Assembly: GCA_037176725.1 (NCBI GenBank)
Contig: JAZBRS010000029.1
Coordinates: 49,734,001-49,798,000, forward strand
Source: Posidonia oceanica
Lineage: Eukaryota; Streptophyta; Magnoliopsida; Alismatales; Posidoniaceae
Length of the DNA: 64,000 nucleotides
Direction of reading: 5' to 3'
The position numbers were made by a program, and so were the translations under genes. Below are positions 22,162 through 33,944 of the stretch, one piece after another (positions within the stretch are counted from its first letter, which is position 1; every line of letters begins with the position of its first letter). The notes beneath the pieces were generated by a model. That model worked only from the letters and a program-made list of their open reading frames with translations. It ran no database searches and was not told where the DNA came from.

Positions 22162-23630
22162 GCCAGAGCAGAGTTTATTGCATTCCTCATGGAATACACA
22201 GATGTCTTCGCTTGGAGCTATGAAGACATGGTCGGCCTTGATGTCGAGATCGTGGTGCATAACTTGCCTCTAGACCAAGAAGCGAAGCTAGTAAAGCAGA
22301 AGCTTCGGAAGTGGCGACCACAGTGGCTGCTCAAAATCAAGGAGGAAATCATGAAGCAGCACAGTGTTGGTTTTCTCAAGGTCGTCCTCTATCCAGAATG
22401 GCTCGCGAACGTCGTGCCTGTGCCCAAGAAGGATGGACGAGTCCGTATGTGCATTGCTTACAGGGATCTAAATAAAGCCAGTCCTAAGGACGACTTCCCC
22501 CTACCGCACATTGACGTCCTAGTGGACAACAGCACGGGGCACAAGATGCTCTCCTTCATGGACGGCTTCTCCGGTTACAATCAGATCAAAATGGCAGAAG
22601 AAGACATGGAGAATACCTCATTTATCACCCCCTAGGGAGTTTTCTGCTATCAGGTCATGCCATTTGGGCTCAAGAACGCCGGAGCAACATATCAGAGGGC
22701 CATGACAGCATTATTCCACGACCTCATGCACCAAGAAGTTGAGGTCTACGTGGACGACAGTATTGCTAAGTCTAGAGAGCTTGAGGATCACCTTATCTAC
22801 CTCAAGAAGCTCTTTGACCGCCTGAGGAAGTACAAGCTCCGTCTTAACCCCAGTAAATGCGTGTTTGGGGTATCATCTAGCAAGCTATTGGGGTATCATC
22901 CGGCAAGCTATTGGGCTACATCGTCAACTAGAGGGGAATCGAAGTGGACTCGAGTAAGGCCAAAGCCATCGTGGACATGCCACCCCCTAGGACTGAGAAA
23001 GAAGTCAGAGGCCTGCTGGGGCGTTTGCAGTTTATCAGCCGGTTCATTGCGCAACTCACTCCTATTTGCGAACCGATCTTCAAGCTCCTGAAGAAGAATG
23101 CACAGATCAACTGGAGCGAGGAGTGCCAAGCTACATTTGATAAGATCAAGCAGCTCCTGATCAAGCCTCTTGTCCTGGTCTCTCCTATGCTAGGGAGACC
23201 CCTGATTCTCTATCTTTCTACCACGCAGCATTCCATGGGCTCCGTCTTGGGCCAACATGATGAAACCGATAGAAAGGAGCGTGCCATCTACTACCTGAGC
23301 AAGAAGTTTACTGATTGTGAAGCCAAGTATAGCACCATAGAGAAGACCTGCCTATCTCTAGTCTGTGCTGTGCAGAAGCTAAGGCATTACACGATGGCGC
23401 ACCCAGTCCAGCTCTTATGCCGGCATGACCCCATCAAGTACCTTTTTCAGAAGCCAGCTATGGTGGACAGATGTGTTAAGTGACAGGTGTTATTGTCTCA
23501 AAATGACAGCACCTTCGTCATGCAGAAATCAATGAAAGGGCAAGCCATGGCAGATCATCTGGCCGACTTCCCCTTACCTGAATACTAGCCTCTGCAGACA
23601 CAGTTCCCCAATGAAGACATCCTATTCGCC
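22162..23630 (+). pseudogene. Reverse transcriptase and RNase H region, element B
   Basis: RT motifs in order: AWSYEDMVGLD, PVPKKDGRVRMC, DLNKASPKDDFPLPHID, FMDGFSGYNQIK, GVFCYQVMPFGLKNAGATYQR and YVDD at 22747-22758. The RT-linked RNase H follows (YLSTTQHSMGSVLGQ, ERAIYYLSKKF). Relatives have IDYRDLN where B has IAYRDLN, so the Asp of that motif is lost. A 23-bp tandem duplication at about 22867-22912 shifts the frame. Stops: 22633 (TGG in C), 23481 (TGG in C) and 23586 (a Gln codon in C). Confidence 0.85.
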
Positions 23631-25397
23631 ATGGGAAATTCAAAGCAGAAGGATCCTGAAGACGAATTACAGTGGCATCTGTACTTTGATGGCGCAGTTA
23701 ATAGAAGGGGTAGAGGCATCGGCGCTGTCCTATCAACGCCACAGGGAGTTCTAATCCCCTTTGCAAGGAAGATGATATTCCCTTGCACCAACAATGAAGC
23801 AGAATATGAAGCCTACCTTCTGGGACTACAAGTTGCACTTGAGCATGATGTGCGCAAGCTGCATGTGCACGGAAATGCGATGCTGGTCATCTCCCAGGTT
23901 AACGGTGACTGGAAGACTAAGGACCTTAAGCTGGTACCATATCATGAATGCCTACTGAAGCTGATAGGAGAGTTTGAAGACATCCGCTTCACGTACATGT
24001 ATAGAGCCAAGAACGCCTATGCAGATGCTCTGGCAAGCCTTGCATCTTGGCTCTCCATACCTGAAGGCCGTGCAGTGGACGTATCAGTCTCTCGTGTGGA
24101 ACAGCCCGCACACTGCATGACTATCAAGGAGGCGGATCCAATAGAGGAACTCCCATGGTACCACGACATTAAAGTCTTCCTGGAATCTGGCAGCCCCCCA
24201 CCTGGCGCCTCAGCAATAGACAGAAAGACTCTAGCGCATCTGGCGTCAAAGTATGTGATAGGGGCAGGACATCTGTATAGAAGATCTTACAACCAGATGC
24301 TCCTATGCTGCGTAGACAAAAAGGAAGCCGACACACTAATGCTCCAAGTCCATGCAGGGACCTGCGGCCCTCACATGAATGGTGTGTTGCTGACAAAGAA
24401 GATCATACTCCAAGGCTACTTCTGGTCAACCATGGAGGCAGACTGCTGCCAATTTGTGCACAAGTGCCATAGCTGCCAGATCCATGGGAACTTCATACAC
24501 GCACCCCCACAGGAATTGCACAACATGTCTTCACTTTGGCCTTTCTCCACCTGGGGGATCGATGTCATTGGTGCCATACACCCACCAGCTTCCAACGATC
24601 ATCGCTACATTCTGGTGGCGATCGACTACTTTACTAAGTTGGTAGAGGCAGCCTCCTACAAGACAGTTACTGCCGTGGCTATCGAAAAGTTTATCAGAAA
24701 CAATATCATAGCCCGGTATGGGGTCCCGCACGCACTTATCTCTGATAACGGCACAAACTTCATTGCCAAGAGGATCAAAGACTACTTGCAAAGCTTCCAC
24801 ATCAAGCATCACCGATCCTCGCCTTATCAGCCACAGATGAATGGCGCGGTAGAGTCTGCCAACAAGAACCTTGCCAAAATCTTGAAAAAGATGGCAGAGA
24901 CTCACAAGGACTGGCATGATAAGCTTCCGTACGCGCTCTGGGCGTACAGGACATCAGTCTGATCCTCAACAGGAACCACCCCATATTCTCTGGTGTACGG
25001 CATGGAAGCAGTGCTACCTGTCGAAGTAGAGAACCCCTCACTACAGATCCTACAAGAAGCTGAGCTGGAAGAAGCAGAATGGGTTGAAGACCGTTGTATC
25101 CAGCTAAACCTGATTGATGAGCATAGGCTACAGGCCATACATCATGCTCAGTGCTACCAGAAGCACTCGGCCAGAGCATACCTGAAGAAGGTTAGGCCTA
25201 GAAGCTTCAATCCAGGGGATATGGTCCTCCGAGCCATCCATCTCCCCGACGGTCGAGGGAAATTCTGGCCCAACTGGCGTGGCCCCTTCTTAATCAAGCG
25301 GATCTTCTCCGGTGGCGCAACAGTCCTTGAGGACATGGATCAGGTTGAGTAGTCTAAGCTGGTCAATTCATGCTACCTCAAGAAGTACTACCAGTAG
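23631..25397 (+). pseudogene. Second RNase H and integrase region, element B
   Basis: The second RNase H (about 23660-24050) has YFDGA, NNEAEYEA, the HGNA site (Asp in D: HGDA) and YADALA. A second, plant-type RNase H marks the Tat lineage. The integrase has an HHCC zinc finger (HAGTCGPHMNG ... CHSCQIHG, 24345-24485), catalytic core WGIDVIG, SDNGTNF and NGAVESANKN, and a C-terminal GPF-type module (NWRGPFLIKRIFSGG) ending YLKKYYQ at TAG 25395. Stops at 24960 (relatives CGG or similar) and 25351 (Gln in relatives). HGNA suggests the second RNase H was damaged as well. The integrase would join cDNA to the chromosome. Confidence 0.85.
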
Positions 25398-26309
25398 CCC
25401 GCCGCCACCTTGCAACCTTTTCTTTCTTACTTCTTGCATTCCATCTTCCACATGCATTCTAGGCTTATTTATTTTTCAGCAGAAAAGTTGTAAATGTATT
25501 ATGTACGTTACTATCATAGGCCCGATGACAAAAATCGGAGATGCTTGCCTGCTTTGGATGGAGTACCCTCTACCTCGCCTGACACTACTTGGATGTCCTA
25601 ACCAATGAGGGAGCCACCATCCAATGAGGACAGACGAAATGTCTAAACCCCTTCAGAACCTACACCTCAAGAGGGAGAAAAAAATCCTAGGGTGTGAGAG
25701 ACTCTAAGCAAGACCTACATGCCTTAGCCTAGCCACCACAGAAGACTAGAAGGCGAAGACAAGAGTTAACCCTAGAGATAGAGGCGTGCAGTACGACCTC
25801 GTCCCTCCATTTTGCCTTGGAGAGGATCCACATCCACGCCTGCAAATCCACAAGTCATACAAAGCCTAGCCCCTTTTTGTCTCAAAACCAGGCGCCCATT
25901 ACCTCTAAGTTAGGGACAGCAAAAGCCTACAAGCAAAAAAAAGAGAAGAGAAAAAGAACAAGAAAAAAAAGCAACAACAAGCAAAACAAAAAGAGGGGCA
26001 AAAACAAAAGTCAGCTCCAGAAACAAATGCAAGCAGCATGATTCCGCCCCCTTTTCCTGTCGTAGAGAGGAACCAAATTTGCACTTGGGAAATACACAGA
26101 TCTCGTGGGGCCCAACCACTCATCCCAGCCATTACCAGACACCCATCATCCCCCTAGGCCAGGGATAGGGAAAGTACTACACACCTATGTGGGAGCAAAA
26201 AAAAAGAGATGAGAAAAAATGGAAAGAGTAGGTGTAGCTCCTTGAGAGTTTGGCATGGAGTCCGTCCTCACTACACCATCCGAGCGCCCATAATACCCTT
26301 TCCGGAGTG
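25398..26309 (+). other. Post-pol spacer of element B, truncated by C
   Basis: Non-coding. 25514-25690 matches C (40340-40500) and D (complement of 53490-53650). An A-rich stretch follows (25920-26000), then 'gaaagagtaggtgtag' (26220), shared with C and D. It ends at 26309, where LTR C starts; 'gagtg' (26305-26309) would be the left target-site duplication. Confidence 0.75.
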
Positions 26310-29300
26310 TGTTGACACCCCGTCTTGACAGGCTTGAACCAATTGGGACCTTCTGGTGACTTCTGGATCTAAACCTAGGTCAAAACTACACCAACCCTTT
26401 TCATCTTACCCTTCAAAACAAGCCTAAACTTGACCTAAGCCTACACCTATTTCCCAAACCCAAAACTTACCCAAAAACCATAGGAAAACCCATCACCCCC
26501 TACTTAGCAAACCTACCCAAACACTTAGAAATTGTCAACCCGAAACCATTCCCAAAAACCCTAGAAAACCTAGGTAAAACTACCCCATTTCTACACCTCA
26601 AAACCCTTCCAAAACTTTCTCGAAACTAAACCAAAGCCCTAGAACCAACACTAGAAACCCTAGGCTACACATTCCCCAATTTTCACCCCTTTTCAAAACC
26701 TTTAAACCCTCCATTTACCCAAATTATCGTTTTCTCTCTCTAGGATTATTCTTTTCTCTCTCCTCCCTCTCTCCTGATTATCCTCCTTCTTTTCATCCCC
26801 TTCTCTCCTTTTTTCTTGCCTGGCTGTGGGCCCCCCTTGTGCATCTATCTCTTCTCAATCTTATTCCTATTTTTATCTTATTTTTAGCAATTTCCTTGAC
26901 TTTCAAAAAATTATTTTCTTTTAACTCCTCTCTTTCCCTTTTATTCCTCCTTTTTTCCCTTTTCTTCTTCCTTCTCCTTTTCTTTTTCTTTCTTTTGCTA
27001 AGTCCCTAAAAAATCCTTAAAAACCTCTAAAAACTTTAAAACAAAAGGAAAACAAACCGAAACCCTAAGAAAAATAATTAAAAATATTAAGCAAACAATT
27101 AAAAACCTAAACCCAACTAAATCTAGCTAAAATGGAAAACCAAGAATGCAAGCTAAAAAATGCAAAACAAACCAAAAGAAAATGCTGTAAAATCAAGGAA
27201 AAAACTAAAATGCAATCAAAACCAACCAAAAGTGAAGACCCTATCAAAAATAATCAAAAGCAAACCCTAAGAAGAAGTAAAACAATTAAAGACACTAAGA
27301 CAAATAATTAATGAAAAACTTAACCTAACAAATCTAAGAGGAGCAATTTAAAAACTTAACTAAAAAAAAAAGAGAGAGAAACAACTAAAGACTTAAAAAC
27401 ACTTAATTAAATAAGAGAAACTTAACTAAAAAAATCAAGAGAACGTAACAAACATAAGATCAAAAATATAATTCAAAGAAGACTTAAGAAGAATCCTAAA
27501 AGACTAAAATCAAAAGCCAAAACTCACTCTAATTAATCTAAAAAAAAACTTTAAAAAAAATCCTAATTAACATCCCAAGTACTTAACAAGAAAAACATAA
27601 TAAAAAAAAACAACTTAAAAGGCTTGACAAACATTTAATCAAAATAAAAAACAAATCAAAAACAAAGAAAACCCTTAAAACCCTAATCAAACCCAAAATC
27701 CCTCTAAACCTGATTAACCAACCAAAAACAGTCATTAAAAAATTTAATCAAGGTCCTAACTTAAAATACAATCACTCTAATAATTTTATCTATTTTTATT
27801 TTATTTTTATCTAATTTATTTCTCCTCTTTTTCCCTTCTAGTTCTCCCTTTCTTCCTATTTCTTTTTCTTTTTTTTTTCCTGCTGGGCCCAGTCCGGCCC
27901 GTTCCACCTTCTTTCTTTTCTTTCTTTCTTTTTCTTTTTTTTCAGCTCGCGGCCCGGCCCACGGTCTGCTTCCTTCCACCCCCCCTTCTTCCCTTCTGCT
28001 TCTTCTTCCTTCTTTAGTTCCTCCTCCCGCGAACGGACTCCCTCCTCTTCTTTCAAATTCAACTTCTTCCCTCTCCGTCCAATCGGCCTACAGATCCACC
28101 TTCCTCCCTCAGCACTCAGCGGATCTTCCGGGAAGGCATTTACTGCCCGTCTTCTCGCCGACCGCCTCTCCATCAGCTGCAGTGTTCGACGCCGGTGGGA
28201 TTTCAAAATCCACAGCACGCCCAGCAGCTTCCTCCTCTGCTTAAAAACCTCCGGTCTTCTCCTCCTTCCACGCCTTTTGTGATCCGAGAGAGAGAGCTAA
28301 GAAATTCAGAGAGAATTCCCCAACAAAAACTCCTTCTTCTTCCTCTGAAACCAGCAGCACAGCATCCTCCTCTTCCCCTGAAACCAACACCGGTTCCAGA
28401 CCATAAACCGCACCCAATTCCTCCCCCAACCTCCCCCAAAATCCCAGCATCGCAGCCCCTCCATCCCTCAGCCTTTCCACTCCAGAAACCGCCCCCGAAC
28501 ACCCAAAATTCTCAGCAGAACCCAACTCCTTTCCTCCCAGAAATTCTCGACACCACAGCCCTTGAAACCTTCCCAAATTCCACACCCTAACTCACCTGAT
28601 CACCAGCTTTCTAACCCCCCAAAGCTTCACCTACAAAGCTCACCACAGATCAAACCCAGCACTACAAACACCTGTGACCTCTCTCTGCCAGAAAGTCACC
28701 CCATCTGCAAACCTCACCTACAGTCCACCACGACCTAAGCTAACCATCCAGAGACATTCACCCAGCCCCCAGAAGTTCACCGGCAGCTCCCATCCAGCCT
28801 GAGGAGCAGTGGACACCTCCCCCGGCCTCCAGCTGTCTCTGTGCACCTAAAAATTTCAAATCCATCCACCGGTCTTCAAAGCTCGCGGCCAAGCATCTGG
28901 GAAGCACCGGAGGGCTCCGTGGAAGCGACTCCGATCCTCGCGAGCAGTAGACGACGCCTGCAGCAGCCAGACCGAGCTCACCGCCTTCTGCAAAGTCAAC
29001 CAACGTTGGGGGGACTCCTCAGTCACGGAAACAGGTAACTCTCTTCATCCCTGGTTAGTCTCCCTCTTCTCTTGCTTTTCCGCCCATCAGCCTGGGATTT
29101 CCTTCTCTCCCGCGCCGGGTCAACTCTATCTTCTCCGACGAGCTTCGAGCCCGTCCCGCCGCTCCGGTCTGCAGAACGTCGCTCCAACCGACGCCCCAGC
29201 TCCGCACGGACCCCAGGAGTATGTCCCTGCCGTCAGAACTCGTCGACGCTGCGCTGATCAGCCGACCTGCCTCCGAGCAGGTCTGCAGACCTCCGGTGTC

Positions 29301-30422
29301 TCCTCCGACCTGCTCCAAGCAGCGTCGCTGCTCACCGATGCTGCTCCGGTCTCCGTCGAGCTCTGGTGAAGCCCACCCGCCGGTCTACGCCGCACCAGCA
29401 CCCCCTTTGCTCCCTCTGTCGGCCACTGGTAGCAATTGCTACAGTGGTCAACGATCTGTTGTTACTGTGCCTTTATTTTTTGCTATCTATGATATTTTAC
29501 CACATATTGCATTATTGGTCTCAGTTCTTGCTTTATTACTCTCAGGTCCTTCATTTGATTAAATCTGTTTATTTTTGAATTAAAATCATATAAAATTGCA
29601 TGAAAAATATGTAGTTCTATTTATTTGCATATCAATCCCTTTTACTGTGCTTTCCTTCAGTAATAAATTTGATTTTGGCCCTCCAGCTTTTGATTATTGC
29701 ATTTTAATCCTGCAGCTGTTTAATTTGATTTAATGCACTAAGTTTGCCACATAAAATTTCATTTTAGGTCCTTATTGTTTTCTGTAATTGCAATTTAATC
29801 CTCTGCCCAGTTAACTTAGCTTTTATTTTTCAATTTTTGCTTGCTGCATTGCATTATTTCCCTCATGTTTTTTGATTTTTGCATATAGGTCCTTCCTCAA
29901 TGCACAGTAGTCATTTAAATGCATATTTTGCTTATAAAATTGCATTTTTGACCCTGCATGATTTGAAAATTGCACATAGGTCCTCTGCATGCTTATAAAA
30001 AATAATTTAAATGCATATTTTGCTTATAAAATTGCATTTTAGCCCCCACATGTTTGGAAAATTGCATATAGGTCCCCCATCTGCATTCCCAGACCCACTA
30101 GACCCCTGTTTTGCTGGAAAAATTGCATTCTAACTGCCACATGGTTTCAAAATTTGTCCTGATGCATATTCATCTTGGAAAATTGCATCTTAAACCCTGT
30201 CTTTTGTAAAATTGCATGCAGACCCTCCTTTTTTCAAAATCCTTGCATAAAAGCCCCAAACTTTTCAAAACCTTTGCATTTAGACCCCCATCCTTTCAAA
30301 AATTGCATTTAAATCCCCAATTTTCTGAAAAATCACCCTTAAGCCTTTTTCTTGCCTTCTGCATGCATTGCACTCATGCATTCTTGCATTTTGCATCCTT
30401 TGCACACACTTAAATACTCCTA

Positions 30423-30639
30423 GCTCCCATTCACAAGGGAGGACCTGTTTTGCACACCCCTAGGACCTCCTGTACACTTAGATCCATTCTTCTCCCCTGT
30501 TCTGGCCCCTCTGCCTTGAAGCTGGGATATCTTCCAATTCGGCCGTTGGATCTTCTCAAACAAGCTACCCGGACGACCCCAGCGGAGCGCTCTTCAGCAT
30601 GGACTAAGCAGATCTCAGATCAGGCTCCAGATTTCCCAA
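30423..30639 (+). promoter_or_regulatory. Conserved exon-like block in LTR C
   Basis: The same block as 4312-4530, after acceptor-like ...CTCCTAG. The donor reads CCCAA|GTACGTCC (GT at 30640); GT is kept but the context is weaker than in A and B. The partner acceptor before gag has been deleted. A second donor-like site, ACAG|GTAACT, is at 29035. Confidence 0.45.
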
Positions 30640-31099
30640 GTACGTCCTTCTGAACCCCTGCACAGCATTCATTTGCATACCATTTGCATTGCATACATCG
30701 TTTTCGCTTTTTGTTTCCTCGATCATGTAGAATAGGACTTCCTCCTCTTACCCATCAATTTCGTTCCCCTTATCGCGTATTCCCAAGTGTTTTGTGTTGC
30801 GTTTCCCCTGGATTCACCACTTATTGCGACCTTCTTCCCCCTTTTCCACGATCCGATCGCGCTGCGAGCTTTGGGCAGCATGTGAGACACATCGTGGGGC
30901 ATGGTGGGAAACAGTCGCAAAACGGTGGTAATCCCTCCACTTGCTCATTTTCCCCATTGTACGTCTTCACACCTACTCTGTGCAGCCCTTAAACAGTGTC
31001 TGTTCTCATACACGCACTGTTTGCTTCTCCTTTCGCTTTTCTTATCCTCTCTCTTTGCATTTGCATCCGCATGATTTTGCCGAGGTTTTATTCCACCGC

Positions 31100-31341
31100 T
31101 TTTGGCACCGTTTTGCGTGCTCGCTTTGCTTTTGGCACCGTTTTGCATGCCCCCTTCGCTTTTGGCACCGTTTTGCGTGCCCGCTTCATTTTTGGCACCG
31201 TTTTGCGTGCCCGCTTTGTTTTTGGCACCGTTTCGCATGCCTGTTCGCTTTTGGCACCGTTTCGCGTGCCCGCTTTGTCTTTGGCACCGTTTTGCATGCC
31301 CGCTTCGCTTTTGGCACCGTTTTGCGTGCCCACTTCGCTTC
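31100..31341 (+). repeat. 30-bp tandem repeats in LTR C
   Basis: About eight copies of a 30-bp unit carrying 'ggcaccgttttgcgtgcc'. The array stays open in all frames and runs directly into gag at the deletion joint. Confidence 0.9.
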
Positions 31342-33944
31342 TGGCCCAGTACGTCAGTGAGCCTCTCTTTACTCCTGTCACGGAGGGTGTTTCCATTCCG
31401 GCCCCTCCGGTCGTTCCTTCTGTCCCTTTTGTTCCCCCTCCGACGCCAGGGTTCCCTCCTTTGACGCCTCTAGGATCTCAGTATGTCCCGGGACAGTGGC
31501 AAGCATCTCTTCCTCTGGATCCGGTCGCCGAGTCTATCTTGATGACCGTTACTCGCGCTTCGGAGACGCCACTGCCCCCTCCATCCTAGGGATACGTCGC
31601 CTTTGACATCCCTCCTACCGCTGCTGCGACTTTTACTGTAGAACCTTTTCCCCCCGGACAGTCTGTGTCCGTGCCATTTGCCTCTCAACCTTCGCCAGCA
31701 CTGCACTTCAGTGTCCCCACTGGTGAGACGCCTGAGGCGCAGTACCAGCACCTGATGGAGCTTGCCCAGAGACTGCAGGGCATGGCTCTATCGGTTCGTC
31801 CTTCCTGTGCTCCTGTCGTTCCTGAGGTTCCTTTGAGGCCAGTTCCTACATTTCATGCATCTACCTCCACACCTCCGCCTCGACCATCGTCTCAACTGCT
31901 CACGGTTCCGACGATGGGGGCCCGTTTACCACCTCCTGCTGCACAACACCTAGCACAGCATGCTCCTCTTCCCCCTGGTGGTCAGTCCTTCGGACCGGCT
32001 GGAGCCCAGTACCTCATTGGCTTGCTGTCTGGCACCCCGCCTGTACAGCAACTGGTGCTCCGTCATCCTACCCCTATCACAGCACAACATGGCATTTACT
32101 CTTCTCCTTTGCATCAAGCCCAGCATCCTGCATACACAGTTCCCCAGCACGGATACGCCGGCCATCCCGTTGCTCCACCAGGCGACGCTATGGTTGATCC
32201 AGAGGAGCACTTAGGTGCGACCCATTCGGCGTATGTGCTCACTACCCCTGCTGATCCCTCCCTTATAACAGCAACTCCGGACCCCATCAACAACCGGATG
32301 GACGTCTTGGAGAAGACACTACGACTAGTGTAGGGTACTGAGCACCAGACCTACCAATTTCGGGACCTCTGCTGCTTTCCAGAGGTGGTACTCCCTCCGA
32401 AGTTCAAAATCCCAGACTTCGAGAAATACAATGGTAGGGGCTGCCCCGTGGCACACCTGAAGGCGTATTGCGGTGATCTCGCTCAGCTTCAGGTTGACGA
32501 GAGGTTGCTGATCCGCCTGTTCCAGAAGAGTTTGACTGGGCCGGCACTCAAGTGGTTCACATCGCTTGATATGTCAGCCATCAAGACTTGGAACGACCTC
32601 AGTCAGGCGTTCCTAGAACAATACTCCTTCAACCTCGATCTGGTCCCAAAGCGGGCGGACTTGATCACAATCAAGCAGAATTCCGGCGAGCCGTTCGGAG
32701 AGTACGTCGGCCGCTGGCACGCCCTTGCCTCCCAGGTTCGAGATAGACCCTCTGACGAGGAGTCTATTGAGATCGTCATCAAAGGGGCACAGACATCTCT
32801 TGGAGCTCTGCTTAGCATCCAACCAGTCACTACTTTTGCAGCACTCATCAGAGCTGGAGCGTGCGTGGGGAGTTCTTTGCAGAGTGGCAACTTCCCGGCT
32901 CTCTCTGCGTTCGCTAAGCAGGCCGCGATCAGCAGTAACAGTGCCAACAGCAGCGCCTCCAACAACAACAGCGGCAGCAGCAACAACCGCCCGAAGAGGA
33001 AGGACTCGCCGAAAACCGCTGTTGCATTCGTCAACTCCCCTGCTGTGCCTGTTCGCTTGCCATCTCGGCCTGCCCCAGCTCAGATGGTGTATGCTCCTGC
33101 ACTTAGGAATCCACCCACACCACAAATCACAATCACCGCTAGACCGGTCTACCCCGCCGCATCGGTTCAGCAAGGCTCATACCAGAGGCAAAGAAGGCCA
33201 CTCACTGAGAAGCGGAAATTCGCCCCACTGGTAGAACCGCTCACGGTCATTCTGCCAAAGGTTGCATCGCTCCTGAAGTTCCTGGAGGTTCGTCCGCCCC
33301 CAAATCCTTTGCCGCATTGGTTTAGGGCGAACCTCTTCTGCAATTTCCATCGAAGTACCGAGCACTCGACGGACAATTGCTACTCCTTGCGGAACGCTAT
33401 TCAGGACTTAATCGAATCGGGAACGATTGTGATTGACACGCACGAGGCATCCACTCAAGCACACACACATGCATCTGCACATTCAGCTGTTCCCCCTCAT
33501 TCTGGCATCATCCACCAACCCTCACCAAAGCACTCTTATCCGGGATGGGCGGGAACCTCAGGCATCCACTCTGTCTTCCCTTCTGGGCCTACTACCCCTG
33601 TGGTAGACCCTTCTGATCTTATCTCTGATATTTCTGAGCCTTTCCCTGTAAATCTCTATCTTGCGGCAGTTGCCGGCTCCGAGTTGGGAATTCACACGAT
33701 CCGACCGCGTGCCAGGCTAGAGCGCCCCTTCGCACCCCCCACTGTGCTTCCTTAGGCTCAATCCCCTATACACATTCTAGCTAGGGCCCAGCCTAGATCC
33801 CCCGTCCACCTCTTAGGGCGACCTCAGCTTGAATCTCCTGTACACTTCCTAGGCAGACCTCAACCTGCCCCAACCTTCCCACCCCAACAACCATATCCTC
33901 CAGGTAGACCTCAATACCCAGTAGGTCCCCCTGTAACCCCTCCT
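31342..33944 (+). pseudogene. gag pseudogene, element C (fused to LTR repeats)
   Basis: The gag ATG is missing: 'ttctggcccagtacgtcag' replaces 'ATGGCCCAGTACGT'. The gag frame is continuous with an open frame through the LTR repeats from about 30996. Gag core about 32290-32900 (KYNGRGCP, LKWFTSLDMS, EPFGEYVGRW, SLQSGNFPALS), then an Asn/Ser-rich stretch (32930-33000) and zinc knuckle FCNFHRSTEHSTDNC (33335-33385). Stops: 31587, 32331 and 33753, each CAG in D at the aligned position. Otherwise no frameshift is seen in this part. Confidence 0.85.

Larger units (their letters stand above)
11712..26309 (+). mobile_element. Element B: Tat/Ogre-type retrotransposon, decayed, interrupted by C
   Basis: It has a 5'-truncated LTR (11712-15280), PBS, leader, gag-pol (16601-25397) and part of the post-pol spacer (25398-26309). 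Comparison with C (40974-41080) and D (complement of 52820-52920) shows the spacer should continue after 'ttcc(a/g)gag', but at 26310 an LTR start (TGTTGACACCCC) intervenes. Element C therefore inserted here. The rest of B should lie beyond the window. Confidence 0.85.
26310..31341 (+). repeat. 5' LTR of element C, 3' end deleted
   Basis: It starts TGTTGACACC. Order: A/C-rich (26340-26720), pyrimidine tract with 'ctctctc' (26730-27000), A-rich block (27000-27780), second pyrimidine tract (27790-28080), GC-rich exon-like region (28080-29460), T-rich region with 'gcatataggtcc' motifs (29540-30350), conserved block (30423-30639), and 30-bp repeats (31100-31341). The roughly 700 bp that complete LTRs A and D are absent. 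Open frames at 28195-28590 and 29221-29562 fall in the GC-rich part and look non-coding. Confidence 0.87.

Noticed and set aside
28195..28590. Host gene exons in the GC-rich, Pro/Ser-rich ORFs of the LTRs (also 3649-3975, 29221-29562 and 44538-45161 minus)
   Set aside because: The same region recurs in every LTR without keeping frame or protein sequence; it fits a GC-rich untranslated exon.
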